A stretch of 8,654 nucleotides of DNA from an uncultured Candidatus Saccharibacteria bacterium (lineage in GTDB: Bacteria; Patescibacteriota; Saccharimonadia; Saccharimonadales; Saccharimonadaceae). The notes below the pieces were generated by a model, which saw only the letters and a program-made list of their open reading frames with translations, did no database searches and was not told the origin of the DNA. Positions 1 through 5,641 of the stretch are shown in pieces. Made by a program: the position numbers and the translations under genes. The stretch's first letter is position 1. Each line of letters begins with the position of its first letter. The stretch covers positions 1 to 8,654 of the forward strand of contig CAOZKB010000035.1 in the NCBI GenBank assembly GCA_948571325.1, read 5' to 3'.

Positions 1-846
1 ACGCCAAGTGATACGGATGTGACAAGTGATTGGGTGGTGCCGACGAGTACAGAAACGGAGGTGCCGGAGAAAGGTAGTGAACCTGAAACTTGGGAGGGGG
101 GATCGTGGAAGTTTGGTGAATGGGTAGTCAAATATCCGGCAATCGCTGAGTCGTGCGGTGGATTAACGGCATCGGCTAGCCTAGAGGCATGCTCTCGCAT
201 ACAGGACGTTGCTCAGTGGAGACCAACCCTAGTGGCCGATGACCGAACAGATGGTATTTATGCGGCTATTGACGCAACGACTAAAAGATACGATTCGCAT
301 TATTTGATTGGAAATTATTATTCTTGGATCGCAGCAACAGCAGGAAATAACGATGCTCCGAATCCCGAAGGAGCTACTAATCCAGCAGCGCAAGTCAATA
401 GCAAAACATCAATCTGTCCTAAAGGGTGGAAATTGTCGAATTCGGGTCGCAATCTGAATACTAAATTACCCTTCGAAATAGACGATAGTTTCTATAAACT
501 CCTGTTGGCATACGGATATCCACAAGCGAGTGATTATATCCCGTCGTCCGATGCCACTACGACGGCCGGAAGCTACACGGCCATTCTAGATGGGAAGGTT
601 AATGGCAGTAATCAAGATATTGCAAAAGGGCCAATATATATGGCGCGAAGTGGATTAATGTATGTAACAGTGGAAAATTCTTACATAACAGCGATAGGGT
701 ATAGCGGAGAGTATTGGACCAGTACGGTGCGGCCGGATAGAGCAGGGCAAGCTTTTGGATTAGAACTTAGCAGGGAAAAAATATCTCCAGCGGCAGACTT
801 TGGTAAAAACATGTATCCAATGTCCGTGCGTTGCCTAGCTCGCTAG
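1..846 (+). CDS. FISUMP-like surface protein, C-terminal part (5' end outside window)
   Basis: The frame is open from base 1. The first start-like codon, GTG at 19, has no Shine-Dalgarno and no promoter in the few bases available, so this is read as the 3' part of a longer gene. Numbering from that GTG, residues 1-30 are rich in Thr, Glu and Pro and look like an extracellular linker. Residues 60-275 resemble the Fibrobacter succinogenes major paralogous (FISUMP) domain class common in Saccharibacteria: a GNYYSWIAATAG segment, then SICPKGWKL (131-139), YWTST (232-236) and the terminal SVRCLAR (269-275). Cysteines 46, 58, 133 and 272 could form disulfides outside the cell. The last ~65 residues align with the three start-less cassettes elsewhere in the window, but the DNA is much more diverged. 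Codon use is more A/C-rich than in the pilus genes. Role unknown; probably a surface or pilus-associated adhesin-like protein (inference). Confidence 0.62.
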   Translation, partial: TPSDTDVTSDWVVPTSTETEVPEKGSEPETWEGGSWKFGEWVVKYPAIAESCGGLTASASLEACSRIQDVAQWRPTLVADDRTDGIYAAIDATTKRYDSHYLIGNYYSWIAATAGNNDAPNPEGATNPAAQVNSKTSICPKGWKLSNSGRNLNTKLPFEIDDSFYKLLLAYGYPQASDYIPSSDATTTAGSYTAILDGKVNGSNQDIAKGPIYMARSGLMYVTVENSYITAIGYSGEYWTSTVRPDRAGQAFGLELSREKISPAADFGKNMYPMSVRCLAR

Positions 847-853
847 TCCTCCC

Positions 854-1055
854 CTCCCCCTACAGTACTAGACAGCGGACGGAGAAAGCGCGGGCGCGGC
901 TAATGATATCGGAGGGGTAGACATTATCGCTATTAAAATCCTGAAAGTAGGCGTAGGAAGCATTAGGGTATGCAGTAGAAGCCCAATAGTTGCTACCGCC
1001 GCCTAGATACCGCGTAGAACCGAGCCATGGGTAGACGTCGCCCCCACGGACAAAG
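854..1055 (-). pseudogene. Silent C-terminal FISUMP cassette A (no start codon)
   Basis: Read on the minus strand, 1054 to 860 encodes 64 residues and a TAG stop. It begins FVRGGDVY, contains NYWASTAYP and ends AFSVRCLVL. This matches the last ~65 residues of a FISUMP-like domain and nothing upstream of it: no ICPKGW part, start codon or RBS. Extending the frame upstream to an ATG at 1258 only runs antisense through cassette B, so that start is artificial. By hand alignment 40 of 64 residues match cassette C, and both are exactly 64 codons plus stop. The first 15 nt (1041-1055) and last 36 nt (854-889) are identical to cassette C, including synonymous sites and 6 nt past the stop. It lies 3'-to-3' against the preceding surface protein gene, 7 nt from that gene's stop. 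It is either a decayed gene end or a stored variant for recombination. Confidence 0.6.
1041..1055 (-). repeat. 15-mer cassette-start repeat, copy 1 (minus orientation)
   Basis: Minus-strand CTTTGTCCGTGGGGG opens cassette A and encodes FVRGG. The same 15 bases open cassette B at 1141-1155 in inverted orientation and cassette C at 5552-5566. The A and B copies form an inverted pair with 85 bp between them. Cassette B otherwise uses different codons (TAT and GCT where A and C mostly have TAC and GCC), so exact identity here, at synonymous positions too, suggests that the DNA word itself is conserved. Confidence 0.75.
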
Positions 1056-1111
1056 ATTACAAACATCGAATCAATAAAGATATCAAAAAAAATAACAGAG
1101 AGAAAAACTTC

Positions 1112-1140
1112 TTGAACTTGTACACGCTGTACAAGTTCAA
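1112..1140. repeat. 29-nt perfect palindrome between cassettes A and B
   Basis: TTGAACTTGTACA (1112-1124) and TGTACAAGTTCAA (1128-1140) are perfectly complementary 13-base arms around a CGC centre. No T-run follows, so it does not look like an intrinsic terminator. It ends directly against the 15-mer that opens cassette B. The format could also be read as 11-bp arms with a 7-bp centre, close to the layout of a tyrosine-recombinase core site. That reading is inference; a protein-binding operator or a cruciform is also possible. Confidence 0.8.
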
Positions 1141-1155
1141 CTTTGTCCGTGGGGG
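1141..1155 (+). repeat. 15-mer cassette-start repeat, copy 2 (plus orientation)
   Basis: CTTTGTCCGTGGGGG opens cassette B. It is the inverted partner of 1041-1055 and is identical to the minus-strand word at 5552-5566. It directly abuts the 29-nt palindrome. Confidence 0.75.
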
Positions 1156-1303
1156 ATATATGTACCCAGGGCTTGGTGCGTTGCGAACTTTGGGGCTTGA
1201 TGGACTGTATTGGTCTTCTACCACACATCATGTAAACTCGTATGCTTATACTTTGCATTTTAATGAAACTGATGTTTATGTTTCTAATCGCGATAACCGG
1301 ACG

Positions 1304-1354
1304 TTGGCTTTCTCCGGATGTTGGCTTTCTCCGGATGTTGGCTTTCTCCGGATG
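1304..1354 (+). repeat. Three tandem copies of a 17-bp unit
   Basis: TTGGCTTTCTCCGGATG occurs at 1304-1320, 1321-1337 and 1338-1354 without mismatch, followed by TTGG of a fourth copy. The unit contains GCTTTCTCCG, which in cassettes A and C begins the conserved 3' boundary encoding AFSVRCL. As 17 is not a multiple of 3, the repeats scramble the frame at the point where the cassette should end. Confidence 0.9.
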
Positions 1355-1419
1355 TTGGTTGATGACGTTGTCGTGAGATATTGGGGCTCTTTAGTGAAAT
1401 TGTTTATGATTTAGTATGG

Positions 1420-1448
1420 TTGATTTTTTGCGAGTGAGGGAATATAAT
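1420..1448 (+). promoter_or_regulatory. Sigma70-type promoter for the small RNA
   Basis: TTGATT (1420-1425) and TATAAT (1443-1448) are separated by 17 bp, a near-consensus pair. The predicted start, about 7 nt downstream (~1455), falls at the first base of the long closing stem of the RNA described next. No coding region fits directly behind it. Confidence 0.65.
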
Positions 1449-1454
1449 GAGAGT

Positions 1455-1574
1455 AGCCAAATTATACAGTCTGTTTTTGGATTTTGCTTACGTGAATAAT
1501 GTGCGGCTATTTACGCAGTTTTCTCACGTAGGAAGATTGTATAGTTTGGCGACTAGTAAATAGTCGCATTTTTT
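1455..1574 (+). ncRNA. Candidate structured small RNA, ~120 nt
   Basis: The segment is bounded by a consensus promoter and an intrinsic terminator. Helix P1 pairs 1457-1471 (CCAAATTATACAGTC) with 1535-1549 (GATTGTATAGTTTGG): 15 pairs, two of them G-U, no mismatch. Inside it, P2 pairs 1487-1495 with 1524-1532 (9 pairs, one G-U), and P3 pairs 1502-1505 with 1514-1517 around an 8-nt loop, 1506-1513. That loop (GCTATTTA) is complementary to 1557-1564, the loop and 3' arm of the terminator hairpin, so a pseudoknot or antiterminator is possible. The closed-end shape faintly recalls 6S RNA or a riboswitch, but I recognise no known family; 5S rRNA, tmRNA and SRP RNA signatures are absent. It could be a trans-acting RNA or a leader controlling the 27-codon ORF behind it. 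All pairing was done by eye. Confidence 0.5.
1549..1574 (+). terminator. Intrinsic terminator of the small RNA
   Basis: GCGACTA (1549-1555) and TAGTCGC (1561-1567) form a perfect 7-bp stem with loop GTAAA, followed by A and six T (1569-1574). The first base also closes P1 of the RNA, so the two helices would stack. Confidence 0.75.
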
Positions 1575-1599
1575 ATGTGTGTAAAGGAGGTAGGCAATA

Positions 1600-1683
1600 A
1601 TGCGTGTGAATAAGAATAAAAAGAATATTGCTCCAAAAATTTGTTTGCGGGGATTGATTTTAAGAAAGTTGCTTTTTGGATAA
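1600..1683 (+). CDS. 27-residue basic peptide ORF with perfect Shine-Dalgarno
   Basis: ATG at 1600 is preceded by AAAGGAGG (1583-1590) with a 9-nt gap, the best ribosome-binding site in the window. The frame ends at TAA 1681-1683 after 27 codons. The peptide starts MRVNKNKKN and ends LRKLLFG; it is Lys/Arg-rich with a single Cys and no clear membrane segment. It lies after the small-RNA terminator and just before the pilT promoter, whose -35 (1669-1674) is inside its last codons. It could be a true small protein, a leader peptide reached only by read-through, or chance. I do not recognise it. The RBS is the main reason to list it. Confidence 0.4.
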   Translation: MRVNKNKKNIAPKICLRGLILRKLLFG

Positions 1684-1698
1684 AACTTATGGTAAAAT
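1669..1698 (+). promoter_or_regulatory. pilT promoter, leaderless type
   Basis: TTGCTT (1669-1674), an 18-bp spacer, then TAAAAT (1693-1698) preceded by TGG (extended -10). Only 6 nt separate the -10 from the ATG at 1705, so transcription should begin at or beside the start codon. Confidence 0.6.
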
Positions 1699-1704
1699 GG
1701 TAGC

Positions 1705-3267
1705 ATGGAAGCAAGTGGGAATCTAGGAATGAATATGAATCAATCAAATCAGAGTGTGGGGATGCCAGGTGTATTAAATGTAAATAATACTCCCACTAAT
1801 GCGACGGTGACAGGAGCGTCTGGGCAGCCGTCAGCAGCAAGTCAGGATGCGCAAACTGCGCCGAAGAATGATATGGGACCTTTGGCGCAAGCGATGCAGA
1901 AAAGTCCGGCGGCGAAACCTGCGCAAGGCGATGTAAACGCGGCGTCTGTGAAGAAGGTGGATGATAGCGCTACGAAGGCTGGTACGCAGGGTACGACTGA
2001 GGTAAAAACGGCCAGTGAGAATAATTTGAAGCCAGAAGATTTGAAAGCGGTAGAAATGAATTTGGCAGATTTGACGCCAAAGGAGCAGGCGAAGCAAGCT
2101 GAGGTAGCGGCAAATAGTAGTGATGGTGCTGGTAGCGTAGCGGCTGGGGCGGCGGCTGGTCTGGGAGTAGCCGTGGCGGGTGGGGCGGCGCTGACGTCGG
2201 CTGGGCAGCAAGTGGCGATTGAATCTTTGCTAGAAGAGTGTATCAGGAATAATGCTTCGGATTTGCATATTCAGGCGGGGTTGCCACCGTACTTGCGAAT
2301 TGATGGTACGTTGAGGCCAATTCCGGGGTATCCAGTATTGTCGGATGATATGATTCAAAAGCTAGTATTCTCGACTTTAGATGAGAGCCAACAGAAGATT
2401 TTGATTAAAGATAAGGAATTTGACTACTCTTTTGCGTTTGGTGATTTAGGGCGTTTTCGTGTAAATGCTTTTCACGAAAAAGGCAATATGGCGGCGGCTT
2501 TTCGCTTGATTCCGAATGTGATTCGTACGATTGAGGAATTGGGGATGCCAGGTGTGGTAGAGACGTTTGCGAATTATCCGAATGGTTTAGTATTGGTGAC
2601 CGGTCCGACTGGTTCTGGTAAGACGACAACTTTGGCGGCGTTGATTGACAAGATTAATGCGGAACGGGCAGATCATATTATTACGATTGAGGACCCGATT
2701 GAGTTTACGTATACTTCGAAAATGTCAGTAGTGGCGCAACGTGAGGTGCATTATGACACTTATAGTTTTGCGGCGGCTTTGCGGAGTATTCTGCGTGAAG
2801 ACCCGGATGTAGTGTTGATTGGTGAGATGCGTGACTTAGAGACGATTCAAGCGGCAATTACGGTGGCGGAAACGGGTCACTTGGTGTTTGCGACATTGCA
2901 CACGAACTCGGCAGCGCAGAGTATTGATCGTATGGTGGATGTGTTCCCGGCGCATCAGCAGCCGCAAATTCGGACACAGTTGGCGAATATTTTGGTAGGG
3001 ATTTGTTCGCAACGGTTGGTGCCAACGATTGAAGGTGGACGAGTGGCTCTGGCGGAAATTATGATTGCAAATTCGGCAGTACGTAGTATTATTCGTGAAG
3101 GTAAGACGCATCAGCTAGATATGACAATTCAGACTGGAGCGGAGCAGGGGATGCAAACGATGGATCGTGAGTTGGCGAAGGCGGTGAAGAGTGGAATTGT
3201 GAGTTTTGATACGGCGAGACAATTTGCGGTGGATATGACAGAGTTTGAAAGATTGGCAAGAGGGTAA
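1705..3267 (+). CDS. pilT: PilT-type type IV pilus ATPase with long N-terminal extension
   Basis: Cytoplasmic hexameric ATPase of the GspE/PilT family, which powers pilus retraction in characterised bacteria. The core begins near residue 170 with SLLEECIRNNASDLHI, typical of PilT. Walker A is GPTGSGKT (300-307), Walker B/Asp box VVLIGEMRD (G373-D377), and the His box TGHLVFATLHT includes H392 and H399. The catalytic Glu is in GEMRD. The core is about 350 residues, the normal PilT length. Residues 1-170 are an added low-complexity region rich in Ala, Gln, Asn and Thr, with a Gly/Ala hydrophobic stretch at 141-165. The 1705 ATG is chosen because the promoter -10 ends 6 nt upstream; an in-frame ATG at 1729 has no better RBS. 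pilC follows after 2 nt, so the two are co-transcribed. No PilB is visible here, so this enzyme could have a wider role in this organism (inference). Confidence 0.93.
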   Translation: MEASGNLGMNMNQSNQSVGMPGVLNVNNTPTNATVTGASGQPSAASQDAQTAPKNDMGPLAQAMQKSPAAKPAQGDVNAASVKKVDDSATKAGTQGTTEVKTASENNLKPEDLKAVEMNLADLTPKEQAKQAEVAANSSDGAGSVAAGAAAGLGVAVAGGAALTSAGQQVAIESLLEECIRNNASDLHIQAGLPPYLRIDGTLRPIPGYPVLSDDMIQKLVFSTLDESQQKILIKDKEFDYSFAFGDLGRFRVNAFHEKGNMAAAFRLIPNVIRTIEELGMPGVVETFANYPNGLVLVTGPTGSGKTTTLAALIDKINAERADHIITIEDPIEFTYTSKMSVVAQREVHYDTYSFAAALRSILREDPDVVLIGEMRDLETIQAAITVAETGHLVFATLHTNSAAQSIDRMVDVFPAHQQPQIRTQLANILVGICSQRLVPTIEGGRVALAEIMIANSAVRSIIREGKTHQLDMTIQTGAEQGMQTMDRELAKAVKSGIVSFDTARQFAVDMTEFERLARG

Positions 3268-3269
3268 GA

Positions 3270-4478
3270 ATGAAAAGATTTACTTATAAAGCAAGAGATA
3301 AGGCAACTGGCAATATTGTTACAGGGAACGTGCAGGCGGAGAATGAGCGTGCGGCGGGAAAGATTCTGATTGAACAAGGTTATGCTCCGTTGAATTTGAA
3401 GTCGGAAGAGAAAGATGGGATTTTTGGGAAGTTTCAAAATCGGATTACGGCGAAACAGCGAATTACTTTTACGCGACAATTTGCAACTTTGATTGGGGCG
3501 GGTTTGCCTTTGTCGGCGAGCTTAAGGATGATGGCAGAGCAGACGGAGGAAAAACCGGTGCGAGCGATGACGGAAGAGATTCTGGCGCAGGTGGAGGGCG
3601 GTAAGACGCTTTATCAGGCTTTTAGTAAATATCCGGATGTGTTTAATAAAGTCTATCTGTCGTTAATTCAGGCGGGGGAATCTTCGGGAACCTTGGACCA
3701 AGCGTTGAGGCGTTTGGCGGATCAGCAAGAAAAAGATGCTAGTATGATTTCGAAAATTCGGGGTGCGATGACGTATCCAGCGATTGTGTTAGTAGTGATT
3801 GTGGCAGTGGTAATGTTTATGATGGTGGCGGTAGTGCCGCAAGTGGAGAATTTGTATAATGACTTGAAGGAGCCGTTGCCAGTTTTGACGCAGATTATGG
3901 TGAATTTCTCGAATTTTGTAGCAAGTTTCTGGTGGTTGATTTTGATTATTATTGCCTTTTTGGTATGGTTTTTTGTGCAGTTTCGGAAGACGGACGTGGG
4001 AATTCGTTGGTTGGCTGGATTTAAGCTGCATGTACCGTTGTTTAAGGGGTTGTTCTTACGGTTATATAATGCGCGATTTGCACGGACGGCACAGATGTTG
4101 TTGTCAACTGGTGTGCCGATGTTGGAAGCGATGAATATTTCGGGGGAAGCGATGAATAATGTGGTGGTAGAAGATCAAATCAAAGAAGCCGCGACGATGG
4201 TGCGAGGTGGTAAGCCACTTAGTACAGCATTGAAGGGCCGGGATTATATTTTGCCGTTATTGCCACAAATGGCGGCGACAGGTGAGGAATCTGGTCAGAT
4301 TGATGAAATGCTCGGTAAGGCAGCGCAGGTCTATGAGGATGAGTTGGATGAGCGAATCGCAGCGATTAGTACGATGATTGAGCCGATTTTGATGGTGATA
4401 CTAGCGATTGTGGCTGGAGGTATGGTGGGGGCGATTCTGTTCCCAATTTATAATTTGGTATCTCAAATTGGTGTGTAG
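3270..4478 (+). CDS. pilC: Type IV pilus inner-membrane platform protein PilC/GspF
   Basis: Polytopic inner-membrane protein of the PilC/GspF family, which couples the cytoplasmic ATPases to pilin insertion and extraction. At 402 residues it has the normal family length. The N-terminus FTYKARDKATGNIVTG is typical. Two GspF repeats are visible, each with its signature: AGESSGTLD (135-143) and TGEESGQID (337-345). Membrane spans lie near 168-190, 216-237 and 370-394. ATG 3270 is 2 nt after the pilT stop, indicating translational coupling; the preceding AGAGGG can serve as a weak ribosome site. No terminator is visible after it, but the pilin downstream has its own promoter. Confidence 0.94.
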   Translation: MKRFTYKARDKATGNIVTGNVQAENERAAGKILIEQGYAPLNLKSEEKDGIFGKFQNRITAKQRITFTRQFATLIGAGLPLSASLRMMAEQTEEKPVRAMTEEILAQVEGGKTLYQAFSKYPDVFNKVYLSLIQAGESSGTLDQALRRLADQQEKDASMISKIRGAMTYPAIVLVVIVAVVMFMMVAVVPQVENLYNDLKEPLPVLTQIMVNFSNFVASFWWLILIIIAFLVWFFVQFRKTDVGIRWLAGFKLHVPLFKGLFLRLYNARFARTAQMLLSTGVPMLEAMNISGEAMNNVVVEDQIKEAATMVRGGKPLSTALKGRDYILPLLPQMAATGEESGQIDEMLGKAAQVYEDELDERIAAISTMIEPILMVILAIVAGGMVGAILFPIYNLVSQIGV

Positions 4479-4508
4479 CTTTGGAGTGGGGGAATATGTT
4501 AAAAAAGC

Positions 4509-4536
4509 TGGACAGTGATAGTGCTTGTGGTATAAT
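4509..4536 (+). promoter_or_regulatory. Pilin gene promoter
   Basis: TGGACA (4509-4514), a 16-bp spacer and TATAAT (4531-4536) preceded by TGG. Unlike the other promoters here it leaves a leader of about 27 nt containing AAAGGA (4556-4561), 8 nt before the GTG start. It lets the pilin be made at a level independent of pilTC. Confidence 0.7.
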
Positions 4537-4569
4537 AAGATGTAATAGAATAATGAAAGGAAAATAAAA

Positions 4570-5211
4570 GTGGCAAAGTCACGTGCGAATTCAAGGCGGG
4601 GAAAGGGGAAGAAAAATGATTCTGATTTGGGCGGTTTTACAATTATCGAGGTAGTGTTGGTCTTGGCGATTGCAGGCTTGATTTTCTTGATGGTCTTCAT
4701 TGCTTTGCCAGCGTTGCAACGGGCGCAGCGTGATACGCAACGGCGTGATGATTTGGCGAAAGTATCTACTGCGTTGACACAGTATCAAACAAATAACAAC
4801 GGGCGTTTGCCTGGGGCAAGTAATCACGAAGCAGAGACTGTTGATGCCGATAAAGAAGGCGCGGAGATTGGTTTATATCAGTGTAAGCATACTTCAGCGA
4901 GTACGACGAATAAATCGGCAGATTGTTTAATTGTAGATTATTTGAATTCTTCGAATACAGATTTTAATACTTTTACGGATCCAGATGGTTGGGCATATGG
5001 CATTACGATTGAGTCTTTGAAGGCTGGTGAGGAGAAGGGCCTGAGTGCGTCTGATTATGGTGCTGAGGCGACGCATCCATATATGATTTATATTTATACT
5101 AATGCATATTGTGATGGTGAATATGCACTACATTCCGATAACAGTCGTTCTTATGCAGTGATGTATCGTTTGGAGGGTAGTGGTACTTATTGTCAGGATA
5201 GTGGCAATTGA
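4570..5211 (+). CDS. Type IV pilin (prepilin-like protein)
   Basis: Prepilin with a class III signal: a 22-residue basic leader ending GG, cleavage expected between G22 and F23, then FTIIEVVLVLAIAGLIFLMV with the conserved Glu at mature position 5 (E27). The hydrophobic N-helix covers 23-45 and continues into the amphipathic ALQRAQRDTQRRDDLAKV segment typical of pilins. The C-terminal head has four cysteines (105, 119, 181, 208), suggesting two disulfides. The GTG start at 4570 is supported by AAAGGA 8 nt upstream and gives a sensible leader. It is preceded by its own promoter and followed 21 nt later by a strong terminator, so it can be a separate unit. PilD downstream is the expected processing enzyme. 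Major or minor pilin cannot be decided from sequence; a dedicated promoter and terminator favour major. Confidence 0.88.
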   Translation: MAKSRANSRRGKGKKNDSDLGGFTIIEVVLVLAIAGLIFLMVFIALPALQRAQRDTQRRDDLAKVSTALTQYQTNNNGRLPGASNHEAETVDADKEGAEIGLYQCKHTSASTTNKSADCLIVDYLNSSNTDFNTFTDPDGWAYGITIESLKAGEEKGLSASDYGAEATHPYMIYIYTNAYCDGEYALHSDNSRSYAVMYRLEGSGTYCQDSGN

Positions 5212-5232
5212 GTTTAGGGCTCTGCTAGAATT

Positions 5233-5263
5233 AAAAACAGCTCGCTGGAACGGGCTGTTTTTT
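5233..5263. terminator. Strong hairpin terminator after the pilin gene
   Basis: AAAAACAGCTCG (5233-5244) pairs with CGGGCTGTTTTT (5251-5262), 12 pairs including one T-G, loop CTGGAA, followed by the T-run to 5263. The A-run on the other side means it could also stop transcripts coming from the minus-strand cassette C region. Confidence 0.88.
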
Positions 5264-5364
5264 GTGTGTACTCTATTTCGGACTTCTTATCCTTGTGTCG
5301 TACTTCCAGTACAGTCTTCTTCATATGAAACCTCATTTCTCTACTAGATTTTAAGTACTAATAA
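5264..5364. other. Spacer between terminator and cassette C
   Basis: About 100 bp with no supported gene on either strand. GTACT-TCC-AGTAC near 5311-5323 is a short 5-bp hairpin, and AGTACT-like words recur near 5350 and at the cassette end; no clear function can be assigned. Confidence 0.5.
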
Positions 5365-5400
5365 CTCCCCCTACAGTACTAGACAGCGGACGGAGAAAGC
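5365..5400 (-). repeat. 36-bp cassette-end repeat (second copy at 854-889)
   Basis: The 36 bases at 5365-5400 and 854-889 are identical. On the minus strand they encode AFSVRCLVL-stop and continue 6 nt past the stop (GGGGAG). Identity beyond the coding region and at every synonymous site points to recent recombination or gene conversion rather than protein-level selection alone. Cassette B keeps only the first 10 bases (GCTTTCTCCG). Confidence 0.85.
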
Positions 5401-5551
5401 AAGGGCGCGGTAAGCGTTACCTGATGGGTAGATATCGGCACTATTAAAGCCCTGATAGTAGGCATATAGAACACTAGGGGAGGCGGCAGTGGACCAATAG
5501 TAGCTATGATGACCTAGATATCGTGTTGAACCGGCCCCAGAGTAGACGTGT

Positions 5552-5566
5552 CCCCCACGGACAAAG
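5552..5566 (-). repeat. 15-mer cassette-start repeat, copy 3
   Basis: Minus-strand CTTTGTCCGTGGGGG opens cassette C. It is identical to 1041-1055 (same orientation) and 1141-1155 (opposite orientation). The next base is also shared with cassette B. Confidence 0.75.
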
Positions 5567-5603
5567 GAGAGTTTATTTTTCGGAGGGTTTGTTTGGGTTG
5601 ATT

Positions 5604-5631
5604 TTGCCGGTTTTGAGTTTTTTGGTATAAT
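5604..5631 (+). promoter_or_regulatory. pilD promoter
   Basis: TTGCCG (5604-5609), a 16-bp spacer, TATAAT (5626-5631) preceded by TGG. The -10 overlaps the ATG at 5630, so that codon cannot be in the transcript; the next in-frame ATG (5642) is 10 nt past the -10 and would be leaderless or nearly so. Confidence 0.65.
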
Positions 5632-5641
5632 GAAAGTTGTT

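Larger units (their letters stand above)
1141..1354 (+). pseudogene. Degraded C-terminal FISUMP cassette B
   Basis: The plus-strand frame from 1142 reads FVRGGYMYPGLG, then LYWSSTTHH, SYAYTLHFN and RTLAFSGCW. It aligns column by column with cassettes A and C up to AFS, but SVRCL and the stop are lost: after GCTTTCTCCG the sequence enters a 17-bp tandem repeat that shifts the frame. The open frame continues to a stop at 1412-1414 with no family resemblance. The only upstream in-frame ATG (1112-1140 region) lies in the palindrome and has no RBS. It points away from cassette A, head to head. Likely a broken or silent cassette rather than an expressed protein. Confidence 0.55.
5365..5566 (-). pseudogene. 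Silent C-terminal FISUMP cassette C (no start codon)
   Basis: Minus-strand frame 5565 to 5371 encodes 64 residues and a TAG stop. It begins FVRGGHVYSG, contains SYYWSTAASP and ends AFSVRCLVL. There is no Met codon, RBS or N-terminal domain upstream; 5' of it lies the pilD promoter on the other strand. Fixed positions shared with cassette A include GSTRYLG, YW, YAY, FNS and YPS, while residues between them differ, the pattern expected of surface-exposed variable loops on a fixed fold. Many codons also differ synonymously from A, so the copies are old paralogues or mosaics in the middle yet identical at both ends. It separates the pilin unit from pilD. Confidence 0.62.

Noticed and set aside
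847..860. G-quadruplex next to cassette A, as at Neisseria pilE
   Set aside because: The minus strand reads GGGGGAGGGGAGGA, with too few separate G-runs for a normal three-tier quadruplex, and only part of it is kept at cassette C.
1112..1140. Palindrome as an intrinsic terminator
   Set aside because: No T-run on either side; it is followed by CTTTGTCC and, on the other strand, preceded by mixed sequence.
860..1258. 132-codon minus-strand frame as a full gene
   Set aside because: Only 860-1054 shows family similarity; the rest is antisense to cassette B and passes through the palindrome, with no RBS or promoter.
1112..1414. 100-codon plus-strand frame as an intact gene
   Set aside because: Its start is in the palindrome without an RBS, and its end is produced by frame-shifting 17-bp repeats; treated as degraded cassette B.
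1447..1563. 38-codon ORF from ATG 1447
   Set aside because: The ATG overlaps the -10 box, so it would not be transcribed, and the frame ends inside the terminator stem. A structured RNA explains the segment better.
854..5566. Diversity-generating retroelement (template/variable repeat pair)
   Set aside because: C-terminal variation on a C-type-lectin-like domain suggested it, but no reverse transcriptase is present, and cassettes A and C differ at many synonymous third positions and in all base classes, not at adenines of one template.
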